A DNA stretch of 64,000 bases from Rosenbergiella collisarenosi (GTDB lineage: Bacteria > Pseudomonadota > Gammaproteobacteria > Enterobacterales > Enterobacteriaceae). The translations under genes were made by a program, and so were the position numbers. Every line of letters begins with the position of its first letter. Position 1 is the stretch's first letter. The notes under the pieces were generated by a model, which saw nothing but the letters and a program-made list of their open reading frames with translations, was not told the DNA's origin and did no database searches. Of this stretch, positions 10,591 through 20,773 are shown in pieces. The stretch is from the NCBI RefSeq assembly GCF_018494085.1, contig NZ_JABBFP010000007.1, positions 62,001 to 126,000 on the forward strand. Reading direction: 5' to 3'.

Positions 10591-10662
10591 GCCCCCTGTC
10601 TTGCCGCAGTGCGTAATCTATGATGTTATCAAGACTCGAATTCCTCTATCGGTATCATTGTA

Positions 10663-11481
10663 ATGACCGCACGCTTCGAGCAAGTTAACGTTTTTTCTAC
10701 TCATCCTCTAAAAGGGAATCCATTAGCGGTTGTATATTGCGATGCTCATGACTATTCAGACGCGACAATGCAAGCTTTCGCCCGCTGGACCCAACTTAGC
10801 GAAACGGTTTTCATCAGTCCGCCCAGCGATGCGCGTGCCGATTACCACGTTAGGATCTTTACTCCCACTAAAGAATTGCCTTTCGCTGGGCATCCAACGC
10901 TAGGGGCGTGCCATAGCTGGTTAAATGGACGCAGGCAGGCCGTCACCTATCAACAATCGGCGATAGGTATCGTCGAAATTAGACAAGTCGATGATCAGCT
11001 TTTTTTCGAGGCGCCGCCTATCATTGAGCAGCGCACTTTCACAGATGACGAATTTCGTCGCTGTCTCGCCGCAACTGGACTTCGTTCAGCAGAGATAATC
11101 GCTACCTCACTGTTATGCAATGGCCCCGCTTGGCACTGCATAGTGGTCGACTCCGTCGAACGTCTAATGGAGATTAATATCGACTATTCTGCCATGCCAG
11201 ACCTTAAGCTAGGGGTGTGTAGCATTAAAGAGCACTCTCAGGGACTGGTCGTACGTGCTTTTATCGGTGGTGACGCGGTGGAAGACCCGGTGACAGGGAG
11301 TCTACAGGCCGTTCTCGCACAGTGGCTGATCGGTGCGGGTAAACTGCCTCACCAATACCGCGCGCAGCAAGGGGCTTACGTCGGCGCCGAGGGCGACGTG
11401 GAGATTAGACAGTTCGAAGGGAGAATTTTTGTCGGGGGCCGATCAAGCACTATTATTACGGGTGATGTGACTTTGCTGTAA
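10663..11481 (+). CDS. PhzF-family isomerase-like protein
   Basis: 272 aa with the PhzF/YddE signature: FSTHPLKGNPLAVV at the N-terminus, the catalytic-type Glu47 in LSETVF, PFAGHPTLGACH about 73-84, and EDPVTGS in the second half. These enzymes share a two-lobed diaminopimelate-epimerase-like fold; PhzF itself isomerises an intermediate of phenazine synthesis, while most enterobacterial members have no known substrate. No phenazine genes are present here. It stands alone between the hem terminator and the tRNA operon terminator, where E. coli has aslBA, and lacks an obvious Shine-Dalgarno sequence. Confidence 0.85.
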   Translation: MTARFEQVNVFSTHPLKGNPLAVVYCDAHDYSDATMQAFARWTQLSETVFISPPSDARADYHVRIFTPTKELPFAGHPTLGACHSWLNGRRQAVTYQQSAIGIVEIRQVDDQLFFEAPPIIEQRTFTDDEFRRCLAATGLRSAEIIATSLLCNGPAWHCIVVDSVERLMEINIDYSAMPDLKLGVCSIKEHSQGLVVRAFIGGDAVEDPVTGSLQAVLAQWLIGAGKLPHQYRAQQGAYVGAEGDVEIRQFEGRIFVGGRSSTIITGDVTLL

Positions 11482-11524
11482 CGCTAATCCCAAGGAGGAG
11501 AACGTCGATAACACCAAAAACAAA

Positions 11525-11546
11525 AAACCCCGCTTTCGCGGGGTTT
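11525..11546 (-). terminator. Terminator of the argX-hisR-leuT-proM operon, probably bidirectional
   Basis: Nine-base perfect stem AAACCCCGC / GCGGGGTTT with a four-base loop. On the minus strand it follows proM and runs into a T-rich stretch, and on the plus strand it is followed by CTTT and lies 43 bases after the PhzF-family gene. It can serve both. Confidence 0.9.
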
Positions 11547-11555
11547 CTTTAAATT

Positions 11556-11632
11556 TGGTCGGCGAGAGAGGATTCGAACCTCCGACCCACTGGTCCCAAA
11601 CCAGTTGCGCTACCAAGCTGCGCTACTCGCCG
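11556..11632 (-). tRNA. proM: tRNA-Pro (UGG)
   Basis: 77 bases with encoded CCA. The cloverleaf is complete and the anticodon loop UUUGGGA gives UGG. As far as remembered it is identical to E. coli proM. It is the last gene of the argX-hisR-leuT-proM operon. A second, identical copy lies at 40088-40164. Confidence 0.98.
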
Positions 11633-11663
11633 AAATACTGCGGTACTACTTTACTTTTTTATC

Positions 11664-11750
11664 TGGTGCGAGGGGGGGGACTTGAACCCCCACGTCCGTT
11701 AGGACACTAACACCTGAAGCTAGCGCGTCTACCAATTCCGCCACCGTCGC
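11664..11750 (-). tRNA. leuT: tRNA-Leu (CAG)
   Basis: 87 bases with encoded CCA, a long variable arm (class II) and anticodon CAG. It differs from the remembered E. coli leuT by only a few bases. Base 5 of the acceptor stem is C, facing C68, where E. coli has an A-C mismatch. Third gene of the tRNA operon. Confidence 0.97.
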
Positions 11751-11765
11751 TCATCAGATAAAAAT

Positions 11766-11842
11766 TGGGGTGGCTAATGGGACTCGAACCCACGACAACT
11801 GGAATCACAATCCAGGGCTCTACCAACTGAGCTATAGCCACC
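11766..11842 (-). tRNA. hisR: tRNA-His (GUG)
   Basis: 77 bases including the encoded extra G at position -1 that histidyl-tRNA synthetase needs, and an encoded CCA. The anticodon loop contains GTG and the T-arm is GGGTTCGAGTCCC. Second gene of the tRNA operon. Confidence 0.98.
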
Positions 11843-11924
11843 ACCCCTAACTTCTTACTACCACTGATGTTAACACATCAGCCTAACGCGGTAAAACACC
11901 ACCGCAGCTCGACACCGATAATAC

Positions 11925-12001
<77 letters not shown>

Positions 12002-12022
12002 TTAGCGCCGTTGCGGAAGCGG

Positions 12023-12051
12023 ATATTACGGTAGAGTCGCCAAGCTGTCTA
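12023..12051 (-). promoter_or_regulatory. Promoter of the tRNA operon
   Basis: Reading the minus strand, -35 TAGACA (12046-12051), a 17-base spacer and -10 TAATAT (12023-12028), followed by a GC-rich stretch containing CCGC before the start point. A strong sigma-70 promoter with a GC-rich discriminator is typical of stringently controlled stable RNA genes. Confidence 0.8.
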
Positions 12052-12132
12052 GTGGTTTTTTAAATATAATTTCTGTTTGCTTACGCTTTGTGCAGTTTGT
12101 GTGAAGTTTCAGCACTCGCGGTACTTTTTGGC

Positions 12133-12876
12133 TTAAAGTTCGCCACGCCAGTGGTAACCTTGGTACTTCAAGAGTTTTAATTGACGCTTTAACCGCGAAG
12201 GTTGCTTTATCAATCTATACAGCCACTCTAGCCCTAATTTTTGCCAGACCAGTGGCGCGCGCTTTACCTTACCGATAAAGACATCGTAGGTACCGCCTAC
12301 CCCCATGTAGAGTGCGTCAGGGTAAGACTCGTAACAGCGCTGGATGAACAGCTCTTGTCGCGGGGATCCCATCGCAACGGTAACCACTTTCGCCCGACTA
12401 GCCTTGATATGCTGTATCACGCTTTCAACGTCTGACTCGGTAAAATAGCCATCTTGTTGACCCACTATCGGCACGTGCCACTGTCGTTGCAGCTTTTCTG
12501 ACGTTTGCTCCAGAACCTGAGACTGACTCCCGACCAAGTAGACGGGTATGGCTAAGTCCCCCGCTCGCTGCATCAAGGACTGCCATAGATCAGCTCCGGC
12601 GATACGTACCACTTGGCTATCGGGGTACTTCTTACGAATTGAACGAACGACGCTAATCCCATCGGGGTAATTAATCCCCCCACTCATTAAAATCTGCTGT
12701 AACTGTTCATTCTGCTCAGAGGTTAATACCTTCTCAGCATTCAATGCGATAAGACGCCCAGTATGAACATGATGATTCGGCAATAAAAAATCGATGAAAG
12801 CCTCCATCGATGCAAACCCATACACAGGGATCTGCCGAATGGTAAAACAAGGGCGCGTTATCTGATGATTACTCAC
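12133..12876 (-). CDS. wecG: UDP-ManNAcA transferase WecG (ECA lipid II synthase)
   Basis: 247 aa, WecG/TagA/CpsF family. It adds N-acetyl-D-mannosaminuronic acid to GlcNAc-PP-undecaprenol, the second step of ECA assembly, at the inner membrane face. Conserved blocks are [41 protein letters not shown] and [11 protein letters not shown]. The start codon is GTG with AAGGA five bases upstream, and it overlaps the wzyE stop by eight bases. It is the last gene of the ECA operon. Confidence 0.96.
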   Translation of the reverse strand: MSNHQITRPCFTIRQIPVYGFASMEAFIDFLLPNHHVHTGRLIALNAEKVLTSEQNEQLQQILMSGGINYPDGISVVRSIRKKYPDSQVVRIAGADLWQSLMQRAGDLAIPVYLVGSQSQVLEQTSEKLQRQWHVPIVGQQDGYFTESDVESVIQHIKASRAKVVTVAMGSPRQELFIQRCYESYPDALYMGVGGTYDVFIGKVKRAPLVWQKLGLEWLYRLIKQPSRLKRQLKLLKYQGYHWRGEL

Positions 12877-14248
12877 GGATATCCTTATGTTCTGAGTAGA
12901 GATGATTCATTGACGATAAAAGAGTTGTCTGAGACCGCGTTTTCACGAGTCCTGCTCGCTGAAGAAACCGAAATAGAAGCTTAGTGATAGCCAGACACAG
13001 GATAAAAATAATCGCGAAAAAAACAACTCTGGAGCCGAATGCATCGAGTCCTTCACGCGCGAGAACGATCATATTAAAGACAGCACCAAAACAAAAACTA
13101 TTAATTAGCGCGGCGGTATAGCGATTGGATTCTTGCTGCGCTCGATAATAGAGGCTATCAAAACCTTTAATAATCAGACCCACTAAGAGTGCACCAGGCA
13201 CCAATGCCCACACGCCCCCCATCACTAATAAAGAACCGATCAGGGTTGGGGAAATCGCTAATCCCGAGTGATTATCTAGAATTTCCCACGTGAAATAATT
13301 AGCGCTATTCAATATTGCTGAGGGGCGATCCGGCCATAGCCAACTAGGGATAAAAACATAGAAATCACGCCATAAGGGCGCCGGCCCCTGAAAATCGAGC
13401 TGTGAATAATGGCTGAAGATAAGCCCCAGATTTTCCCATGGCGAGAAGGTGTCACGAGTCAGATAGAGAAAGGTGTACCATGCCTCCGGGCCAGCCACAT
13501 TTAAGTTATAGCGACGTAACGCTAACCAAAACATCCCCACGATTGACATGGCACCGGCACCAAGTAACATCGAAAGCGTGATCCATCGACGACTGATGCC
13601 AATAAACAAGAAGAGCGCGAAGGCAATAATAATATTGGCACGTGTTCCCCCTACCACCATATAAGTGATAAGCCCGAAGGCCACCGTGGTAAAGAGGAAA
13701 AAAAACCATCGCCGCCAAGTCGGATTTAAAAAATAAATGACTAACATGCCGGGGATAAAAAAGTAGAAGAAGCGCTTCAACGCGACGCCCGCTACCTGAC
13801 TAGAAAATATTTGGCTATAAGACGTCAACTTAAATAATAGTAATCCATTATGCGCAAAAAAGATCCCCAAACTCACTAATGCCACTAACACGAGCAGCCC
13901 GGAGAAAATAAGCGTCTCCAGACGAGTCATGGAGAAAAAACCGGTTATGGGTGCCGGCGGCTTGCGGGTTAATCGAACTTTATAAGTAACATAGTAGATC
14001 GCATAAAAACCCGTTGCTGACAATAAGGCTTGTAGCAGATAGAGCGGATCAACGACAGCCTCCTGAAAACCAAACACCAATATGGAGGTCAGGGGGAACC
14101 CAAAATAAAATGTCAGTACGAAGAGTAAAGAGAAAAATAAATGGAAATTGAAGCGCTCACGCCGAAATTCTTTCACCATTACCGTTAAGATGAAGCACAG
14201 AGAAAGTCCATACACTAAGGCCAAACCCATAAACTGACCACCCGTCAT
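12869..14248 (-). CDS. wzyE: ECA polymerase WzyE
   Basis: 459 aa, strongly hydrophobic with about 11 to 12 membrane helices. It polymerises ECA trisaccharide units at the periplasmic face of the inner membrane. The family blocks [55 protein letters not shown] and [10 protein letters not shown] match E. coli WzyE. The ATG at 14248 overlaps the wecF stop by four bases (ATGA). The frame stays open 14 codons further upstream within wecF, but E. coli alignment supports the shorter form. Confidence 0.96.
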   Translation of the reverse strand: MTGGQFMGLALVYGLSLCFILTVMVKEFRRERFNFHLFFSLLFVLTFYFGFPLTSILVFGFQEAVVDPLYLLQALLSATGFYAIYYVTYKVRLTRKPPAPITGFFSMTRLETLIFSGLLVLVALVSLGIFFAHNGLLLFKLTSYSQIFSSQVAGVALKRFFYFFIPGMLVIYFLNPTWRRWFFFLFTTVAFGLITYMVVGGTRANIIIAFALFLFIGISRRWITLSMLLGAGAMSIVGMFWLALRRYNLNVAGPEAWYTFLYLTRDTFSPWENLGLIFSHYSQLDFQGPAPLWRDFYVFIPSWLWPDRPSAILNSANYFTWEILDNHSGLAISPTLIGSLLVMGGVWALVPGALLVGLIIKGFDSLYYRAQQESNRYTAALINSFCFGAVFNMIVLAREGLDAFGSRVVFFAIIFILCLAITKLLFRFLQRAGLVKTRSQTTLLSSMNHLYSEHKDIRE

Positions 14249-15318
14249 TTTGCCTCCCTGCCTTCCAAATTCTGTAATACTTCGCGCCAACCCCTTAGGT
14301 AGGCGGGAGAGAAAAACTCAATGCCGGTTTTGTCGTGGTCGATGAGTTGTTGACGAGCATGTTGGATCACATCGTGATCAAGGGAGTCTTCATCGAATAA
14401 AACCGGTAATTGTTGCTCGGCGAGATCTCGCCAGAAGGGGTTTTTTCGGCTGATAACGAAGGGAATATTATTATCGATCAATACGCTAAGCGTACCGATA
14501 CCTTGTTGGCGCGCAAAAATAAAATAACCCAAGTTACACTGTGCGACGACCTTCAAATAGGCCTCGAAATCTAATTTTTCGGTTAAGATCTCAACCTGGT
14601 CTGCCTCAAATAGCTGTGCCGCCTGTGTCTGTACACTAGCAATATACTGCTGGTTATTTTGCGGATAGCCCATTGGGATAATAATTTTCACCTGTTGACC
14701 AAACTGTTGCGCAATTTGCGTTAACGCTTGGCAATGCTTATTAGTCGGATCGCCAGAGTTGCCCAACAAAATCGTTAGAGGCTGTACGGTCGCCGTCTTA
14801 GGTAGCTCTGTAGCAGACATCTTGGTGGGAAAATACAGTTTATGGCTCGGGACCTTGGGATATCTTTGATGATAAACACTCAGGTCACCAAGCGTCGCGT
14901 AGACGCCAGCAATCCGGCCTTGTGCACGACGCCGTAAGGCGTAGAACATTTTAAATTTCAGCGCCTGTGACGCTTCATAGAGGTCTGCGCCCCAGATATG
15001 CCAATGAAACTGATGTTTCTTGACCCTACCAGTGAGTAAAGCCAGCCATAGATATGCATTAAATTGACCGTGACAGAAGAATACCGTTTGCCGGTCTTTA
15101 GCGATGCCCATTATCCGCTGAGCCAAGTGTTGCTTAGTTGCAAAACACTCGATGCTGAGATTTGGAAATTGCTCAACGATAGCGGTATCTTGACTCACTA
15201 CAATAAATTGTCTTCTTTGTGAACTGGGTAATTCAGTCGCCAATACCCGATCAAAAAACGTTAATAACGTTGTGTTATGGTGAGGAATATCCGATCCCAG
15301 TACATGAATGATCGCCAT
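14245..15318 (-). CDS. wecF: TDP-Fuc4NAc transferase WecF (ECA lipid III synthase)
   Basis: 357 aa (E. coli 359). It transfers 4-acetamido-4,6-dideoxy-D-galactose from its dTDP form to lipid II, finishing the ECA trisaccharide. Blocks [23 protein letters not shown]-like [23 protein letters not shown] and [15 protein letters not shown] are present. The ATG at 15318 overlaps the wzxE stop by one base (TAATG); the frame continues upstream inside wzxE as hydrophobic residues not seen in the family. Cytoplasmic or membrane-associated. Confidence 0.95.
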   Translation of the reverse strand: MAIIHVLGSDIPHHNTTLLTFFDRVLATELPSSQRRQFIVVSQDTAIVEQFPNLSIECFATKQHLAQRIMGIAKDRQTVFFCHGQFNAYLWLALLTGRVKKHQFHWHIWGADLYEASQALKFKMFYALRRRAQGRIAGVYATLGDLSVYHQRYPKVPSHKLYFPTKMSATELPKTATVQPLTILLGNSGDPTNKHCQALTQIAQQFGQQVKIIIPMGYPQNNQQYIASVQTQAAQLFEADQVEILTEKLDFEAYLKVVAQCNLGYFIFARQQGIGTLSVLIDNNIPFVISRKNPFWRDLAEQQLPVLFDEDSLDHDVIQHARQQLIDHDKTGIEFFSPAYLRGWREVLQNLEGREAK

Positions 15319-16565
15319 TATTTTCGATACCAATAAAAGAATGCTGCAATAACTAAAAACAGGTAACAGCCATAGGTGACACAGTAAGCTTGTACCGCTC
15401 CCAATACGCCATGTTCGGCAATTAACCAATGGCTGGTCACTAATAAGAGAATAAATTGTGTTAACTCGGTCAAGAGGTAGGCGCGTAAACTGCCACGTGC
15501 GATAACCAGATAACCGAAGACATAAGCGGCGACTTTACAAACATCCCCCGGAAGTTGCCAGGCAAAAAGATCGCGCATGGGCATAAACTTCGACGAAAAG
15601 AGTGTGATGATCACGAGATCGCGCACTAGCCACACCGCAAAACTCAACACCATCACTACCGGAATCACACGCAATAGCGTTCGCTTGATCTCTGCGGCAA
15701 TAGCCCTTTTCTCTTGCAATCGGCTTAAGGCAGGTAGCAGCCATACACTGAAGGTCGCTGTAATAAATTGTAGATAGGCATCGGAAACACTCGCTACCCC
15801 TTGCCATAACCCGACCGCTTGCCAGTCGCTATGGCTCGCCAACTGATGACGCATCACTACCCAAGCGACAGGTAGCGTTACAGCGGTAATTCCCGTCATC
15901 ACAGTATACTTCAGTAAACGAGCGGCCATCGCCTTATCCCATCCCGGAAGTAACGGCCCTAATAAGTTGTCAGCTCGTCGGTGGTAGAAAAAGAGAGCAG
16001 GCAGTAATGCAATGGACGGTACGACGGCCAAACCAATCAACGCTCCTGCATAACCACCTACCGCCCAACAAGCTAGATAACCGGGGATCGCTAATAGGCT
16101 GCCAACGATAATCGTTAAGGCATTACTCCGTGCATCCTTAATCCCTTTTAGTTTTGCTTGTAAGAGGTTCGCCCAACCGATACCGCACTGTAGAAAAGCG
16201 AGACAGCGTATGACGTTGGCAAAGCGTCGATCACCAAATAATCCTTGGCTGATCGGCTCGGCACAGACTAGGAGTAGGAAGGCAATAAGCAGCCCCGTCC
16301 CTAGGACTAGGGAGGACGAGGTAGCCGAAAGCTGTCGCAACTGCTGCGAGTCGTCTTGATACTGCGCAACATAGCGTGTTACGCCATTAAAGATCCCCGC
16401 CCCTGCCATGACGCTGAGCACGGTGATCAATTGCCGATAATTACTGGCTAACCCAATCCCCTCAGGGCCATAAGTCACGGCGAGTAACTTGACGATAACG
16501 AGACCACCGAGGATCTTAATTAGCGTAGAACTCGCGGTCCATAGTGAGGCTCGAGCAAACGACAT
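15318..16565 (-). CDS. wzxE: ECA lipid III flippase WzxE
   Basis: 415 aa with about 12 membrane helices, polysaccharide transporter (PST/MATE-like) family. It moves the undecaprenyl-linked trisaccharide to the periplasmic side. The N-terminus SFARASLWTASSTLIKI, the segment AGAGIFNGVTRYVAQY and MRDLFAWQLPGDV match E. coli WzxE. The ATG overlaps the wecE stop by one base (TAATG), and its own stop overlaps the wecF start in the same way. Confidence 0.95.
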   Translation of the reverse strand: MSFARASLWTASSTLIKILGGLVIVKLLAVTYGPEGIGLASNYRQLITVLSVMAGAGIFNGVTRYVAQYQDDSQQLRQLSATSSSLVLGTGLLIAFLLLVCAEPISQGLFGDRRFANVIRCLAFLQCGIGWANLLQAKLKGIKDARSNALTIIVGSLLAIPGYLACWAVGGYAGALIGLAVVPSIALLPALFFYHRRADNLLGPLLPGWDKAMAARLLKYTVMTGITAVTLPVAWVVMRHQLASHSDWQAVGLWQGVASVSDAYLQFITATFSVWLLPALSRLQEKRAIAAEIKRTLLRVIPVVMVLSFAVWLVRDLVIITLFSSKFMPMRDLFAWQLPGDVCKVAAYVFGYLVIARGSLRAYLLTELTQFILLLVTSHWLIAEHGVLGAVQAYCVTYGCYLFLVIAAFFYWYRK

Positions 16566-17695
16566 TAGGAAAAGAAGCTCAGTAGCGACCCGATGACAAT
16601 TTTTTGCTGGTTATTAGTCAAATTGAAATACATCGGTATCCGTAGTAATCGTTCACTTTCTAGCGTCGTGTAACGGTCTTCGCCATTAAATTCACCGAAT
16701 TGCAGGCCTGCTGGCGAGCTATGTAGTGGGATATAGTGAAAGACGCTCAGGATCTCTGCTTCTTTGAGCCAGGCAATCAGACGATCGCGATCCGCTTGGT
16801 CTCGTAATTTGAGATAAAACATATGTGCATTATGCTGACAGGACTCTGGTAACGTCGGTAAGGTAATCCGCCCCTGTTCAGCCAACGGCTGTAATGCCTC
16901 GTAGTAGCGCTGCCATAACTCTAAACGCCGCTGATTGATCACGTCAGCGTGTTCCAGTTGCCCCCACAGATAGGCAGCTTGTAGATCGGACATGAGGTAA
17001 CTCGATCCCAAGTCCCGCCACGTATATTTATCGACTTGTCCGCGGAAAAATTGGCTACGGTTGGTGCCTTTTTCGCGAATAATTTCCGCACGTTCGATCA
17101 ATTTAGGGTCATTGATCAACGTCGCTCCACCTTCGCCACCCGCCGTATAGTTTTTCGTCTCATGAAAACTAAAGCAACCAATATGCCCAATCGCTCCTAA
17201 CGCTCGCCCTTTCCATGTACTCATCACCCCTTGAGCGGCATCTTCGATTACGTAGAGTTGATATTTATCCGCTAGCGCCATGATCTGATCCATGTCGCAC
17301 GCTACCCCAGCGTAGTGCACCGGGACAATGGCGCGTGTCTTGCTGGTGATCGCGGCTTCAATCAGCGTTTCATCAATATTCATCGTATCGGGACGAATAT
17401 CCACGAAAATAATTTTTGCACCACGCAGGACAAAAGCATTCGCGGTAGAAACAAAGGTATAGCTAGGCATGATCACTTCATCGCCTGGCTGGATATCGAT
17501 TAATAAAGCCGCCATCTCAAGGGAAGCTGTGCAAGAGGGGGTCAATAATACCTTTGGCACCTGACAACGTTGCTCAAACCACTGTTGAACACGACGGGTG
17601 AAACCACCATCTCCGCATAACTTACCGCTCTCCATTGCGGAACGCATGTAGTCAGCTTCACTTCCTGTTATCGGCGGTGCATTAAACGGAATCAT
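16565..17695 (-). CDS. wecE: dTDP-4-amino-4,6-dideoxygalactose transaminase WecE
   Basis: 376 aa, DegT/DnrJ/EryC1 aminotransferase family, PLP-dependent. It aminates dTDP-4-keto-6-deoxyglucose to dTDP-Fuc4N. Visible are the N-terminal MIPFNAPPITGSEADYM, EDAAQGV in the cofactor region and the PLP-lysine segment GCFSFHETKNYTAGGEGG. The substrate is normally made by RffG/RffH or RmlA/RmlB, neither of which is encoded in this operon. The start overlaps the wecD end by 14 bases. Confidence 0.96.
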   Translation of the reverse strand: MIPFNAPPITGSEADYMRSAMESGKLCGDGGFTRRVQQWFEQRCQVPKVLLTPSCTASLEMAALLIDIQPGDEVIMPSYTFVSTANAFVLRGAKIIFVDIRPDTMNIDETLIEAAITSKTRAIVPVHYAGVACDMDQIMALADKYQLYVIEDAAQGVMSTWKGRALGAIGHIGCFSFHETKNYTAGGEGGATLINDPKLIERAEIIREKGTNRSQFFRGQVDKYTWRDLGSSYLMSDLQAAYLWGQLEHADVINQRRLELWQRYYEALQPLAEQGRITLPTLPESCQHNAHMFYLKLRDQADRDRLIAWLKEAEILSVFHYIPLHSSPAGLQFGEFNGEDRYTTLESERLLRIPMYFNLTNNQQKIVIGSLLSFFS

Positions 17696-18377
17696 CTCTT
17701 TTCCTATAGAGCCAATAGCTCGTAGATGTTAGGCGAGCGCCGTGACGTAAATAGAGACGCATCGCGGCGAGGTTGCTCAGTTGGGTCGTGATATGCAGTT
17801 CGGTAAGCCCTTTGCTACGCGCCCAATCTGCCGCAGCCAATAATAATTGACGACCAACACCGGCGCCTCGATGGGTATTCGCCACGCCGAGTAGCCCAAT
17901 CCGCGCGCCCTCATCGACTTCTCGTAGGCTAACGAAGCCCGCAATCGCCCCTTGCTGATCGACGCTAATCAGGCATTGATGGTCGAAGATGCCTTGTACA
18001 GCATTGTCGATCCACTGAGCATAAAACTGTTGAGTCAGATCTTGATCAAACCATGGTGCGCGAAACCGACTCTCGGTAAATAAAGGGCCTGCCAATTGGC
18101 GTAGTGCCTCAATATGAGAAGATCGCGCAACACGGATCCCAGGTTGCCGCATCGTCTCACCGAGGGCGATGACTAATTCGGCTTCCCCTTCAACCAACGC
18201 GAAATCTTGGCGGCTCAGTGCATCGAGGCTGTGATAATCCGCGCTCGCGACTTTGGCTTGAACCAGATCCCAGGCGTTAGCTTCCGCCGACGTAAGGGTA
18301 TCGAGCTGAGAGAGGTCGACCTTACCAATTCGTTGTGCAAAGAAGGCACTCTCCCACGCGAGCTCCTTAACTCCCAC
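17682..18377 (-). CDS. wecD: dTDP-fucosamine acetyltransferase WecD
   Basis: 231 aa (E. coli 224), GNAT fold in the C-terminal half with the acetyl-CoA loop GVANTHRGAGVGRQLL. It acetylates dTDP-Fuc4N to dTDP-Fuc4NAc, the donor for WecF. Conserved blocks include ESRFRAPWFD and YAQWIDNAVQGIFDHQCL. The start is a GTG overlapping the wecC end by 11 bases. In E. coli wecC and wecD are separated by rffG and rffH; here they overlap, which is the unusual point of this operon. Confidence 0.94.
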   Translation of the reverse strand: MGVKELAWESAFFAQRIGKVDLSQLDTLTSAEANAWDLVQAKVASADYHSLDALSRQDFALVEGEAELVIALGETMRQPGIRVARSSHIEALRQLAGPLFTESRFRAPWFDQDLTQQFYAQWIDNAVQGIFDHQCLISVDQQGAIAGFVSLREVDEGARIGLLGVANTHRGAGVGRQLLLAAADWARSKGLTELHITTQLSNLAAMRLYLRHGARLTSTSYWLYRKRDDSV

Positions 18378-19641
18378 TCTTTTTGCCCCAAGCCCCGCGG
18401 GTATCGATCACGAAATCGGTAGTGAATTGAGCGTAGTCTAAGTCTTTAAAGGCCTGGTGGTCGGTGAGCAGCACGAGGATATCTGCCTGCTCAAGCGCCT
18501 GCTCGGTACTCACCAAAGAGGCTTTATTAATAAATTTCGGGGGTAACTGGCGAATATGTGGTTCAACCAGTAATGTTTCACCCTGATGCCAGTCGCTGAT
18601 CAATCCGGCAACCTGCATAGCGGGGCTTTCACGGAGATCGTCGATATCGGGTTTAAACGCGAGACCGAAGCAAGCGATACGAATATCCGCCGCTTTCTTT
18701 CCGTTCGCCATCAGGCAATCGGCCAGCGCCTTTTTAACCTGATCGAGTACCCAGAATGGCTTACTATCGTTGACTTCGCGCGCCGTACGAATCAGCCTCG
18801 CTAATTCCGGCGACTGAGAGACGATAAACCAAGGATCGACCGCGATACAGTGCCCCCCCACGCCCGGACCCGGTTGCAGAATATTCACTCGCGGGTGATG
18901 GTTGGCCAAACGAATCAACTCCCACACATCGATATTAAGCGAGTGGCAAATGAGAGAAAGCTCGTTCGCAAAGGCGATATTGACATCGCGGAAACTATTT
19001 TCGGTGAGCTTACACATCTCCGCCGTACGTGCATTCGTTGTTACACACTGACCTTGTAAAAAGAGTTGATAGAGTTCAGAGGCTTTCGCCGAACACTGCG
19101 GAGTGATCCCCCCTACAACGCGATCGTTACTGACCAACTCGGCCATCACTTTGCCAGGTAACACACGTTCTGGGCAGTAGGCGATTGCGATATTAGGATG
19201 CTCACTATGACCGGGAACCTGAAGCTCAGGCCGTAGCTCTGCAATCCACGCCGCGACCTGTTCGGTCGCCCCGACTGGAGAGGTCGATTCTAAAATAACG
19301 AGATCACCCGCTTTTAATTGTGGTGCGATCGCCAAAGTCGCGTTTTTAACATAGCTCAGATCCGGCTGATGATCGGCCTCAAAAGGCGTCGGTACGGTAA
19401 TAAGAAAAGCATCCGCGGGTTCCGGGGTTAACGTCGCCCGTAAGCGCCCTTCTGCTACATTACGTGCGACTACCGCAGCCAGTTCAGGCTCGACGATATG
19501 AATATCACCGCGATTGATGGTGTCTACTGCAATGGGATTGATATCAACGCCTATCACATGGCATCCCGTTTCTGCAAGGATCGCAGCAGTGGGTAAACCT
19601 ATATAGCCAAGGCCAAAAATAGAGACAGTTTTAGTGTGCAT
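18367..19641 (-). CDS. wecC: UDP-N-acetyl-D-mannosamine dehydrogenase WecC
   Basis: 424 aa (E. coli 420). It oxidises UDP-ManNAc twice with NAD to UDP-ManNAcA, the WecG substrate. The N-terminal Rossmann motif is [12 protein letters not shown]; the catalytic cysteine lies in [15 protein letters not shown], and [17 protein letters not shown] is in the C-terminal domain. The ATG at 19641 overlaps the wecB end by 11 bases and gives a family-like N-terminus; an in-frame extension to 19674 is less likely. Confidence 0.96.
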   Translation of the reverse strand: MHTKTVSIFGLGYIGLPTAAILAETGCHVIGVDINPIAVDTINRGDIHIVEPELAAVVARNVAEGRLRATLTPEPADAFLITVPTPFEADHQPDLSYVKNATLAIAPQLKAGDLVILESTSPVGATEQVAAWIAELRPELQVPGHSEHPNIAIAYCPERVLPGKVMAELVSNDRVVGGITPQCSAKASELYQLFLQGQCVTTNARTAEMCKLTENSFRDVNIAFANELSLICHSLNIDVWELIRLANHHPRVNILQPGPGVGGHCIAVDPWFIVSQSPELARLIRTAREVNDSKPFWVLDQVKKALADCLMANGKKAADIRIACFGLAFKPDIDDLRESPAMQVAGLISDWHQGETLLVEPHIRQLPPKFINKASLVSTEQALEQADILVLLTDHQAFKDLDYAQFTTDFVIDTRGAWGKKSGS

Positions 19642-20767
19642 GCTCAACCCATGAGTGTTTAATAAATTCGACAATTTTCTGGCAACTTTGCCCGGTACCG
19701 TAGGGATTTTTCACTTGGCTCATCGCGTGCCACGCCTGTTCATCGTCCAGCAGTCGTGACGCCTGTTCAATAATCGTCGCGCTATCTGTCCCCACTAACC
19801 GAACGCTACCTGCCTCGACCGCCTCCGGACGCTCTGTTGTATCACGCATCACTAATACCGGTTTCCCTAGGGATGGCGCTTCTTCTTGAATGCCACCTGA
19901 GTCGGTGAGGACCAGATAAGCGCGATTCATCAGCCACACGAAAGGTAGATACTCTTTGGGTTGGATTAGATGAATATTATCCACACCTTGTAATAAGCGT
20001 TCTACCGGTTCGCGTACATTGGGATTCATGTGCACAGGATAAACAATATCAACGAGCGGATAGCGTTTCGCTAAGGCGACTAAGGCTTGGCAAATGCGTT
20101 CAAAGCCGCCGCCAAAGCTTTCACGTCGATGACCGGTGACCAAGATCATTCGGCGGTCTTGAGTTAAGTAAGGAAATTCCGCTGCAAGGCTTTGCTCTAA
20201 ATGCGTATCGTCGATAATTTTATCCCGTACCCATAACAGTGCATCAATGACGGTATTGCCGGTGACAGTTATCGATTGTTCACTGATATTCTCAGTCAAT
20301 AAATTCCGTTTCGCATGGTCCGTTGGCGCAAAATGCCAGTAGGCGAGATGGGTCGCGACCTTACGGTTACCTTCTTCAGGCCACGGCGAGAAGAGATTAC
20401 CGGTTCGTAACCCTGCTTCAATATGACCAACTTTTATTTGGTGATAATAAGCCGCTAAACTGACCGCTAGTGTCGTCGTCGTATCGCCATGGACTAGAAC
20501 TAAATCGGGTTGGTAATGCTGAAAAAGATCTGCCATTCCTTTCAGGATCCGACTCGTAATATCGCTGAGCGATTGCCCCGGCTGCATAATGTTTAAGTCG
20601 TAATCTGGGCGCAGTTGAAAGACCTGTAATACTTGATCTAGCATTTCACGGTGTTGCGCGGTAACACAGAGTCGAGACTCGATTTCTGGGGTATTTTGTA
20701 ACGCTTGGACGAGCGGCGCCATTTTTATTGCTTCAGGTCGAGTACCAAAGACTGTTAATACCTTCAC
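19631..20767 (-). CDS. wecB: UDP-N-acetylglucosamine 2-epimerase WecB
   Basis: 378 aa. It converts UDP-GlcNAc to UDP-ManNAc. The blocks [46 protein letters not shown] and [15 protein letters not shown] contain the conserved active-site residues of the family. The start codon is GTG, as remembered for E. coli wecB, with AGGA about ten bases upstream that overlaps the last wzzE codons. It follows wzzE by six bases. Confidence 0.97.
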   Translation of the reverse strand: MKVLTVFGTRPEAIKMAPLVQALQNTPEIESRLCVTAQHREMLDQVLQVFQLRPDYDLNIMQPGQSLSDITSRILKGMADLFQHYQPDLVLVHGDTTTTLAVSLAAYYHQIKVGHIEAGLRTGNLFSPWPEEGNRKVATHLAYWHFAPTDHAKRNLLTENISEQSITVTGNTVIDALLWVRDKIIDDTHLEQSLAAEFPYLTQDRRMILVTGHRRESFGGGFERICQALVALAKRYPLVDIVYPVHMNPNVREPVERLLQGVDNIHLIQPKEYLPFVWLMNRAYLVLTDSGGIQEEAPSLGKPVLVMRDTTERPEAVEAGSVRLVGTDSATIIEQASRLLDDEQAWHAMSQVKNPYGTGQSCQKIVEFIKHSWVEHAH

Positions 20768-20773
20768 GCTGTG

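Noticed and set aside
10607-10620. 14-base match TGCGTAATCTATGA also found before the LacI-family gene (about 63403-63416)
   Set aside because: A match of that length is expected by chance in 64 kb; flanks are unrelated.
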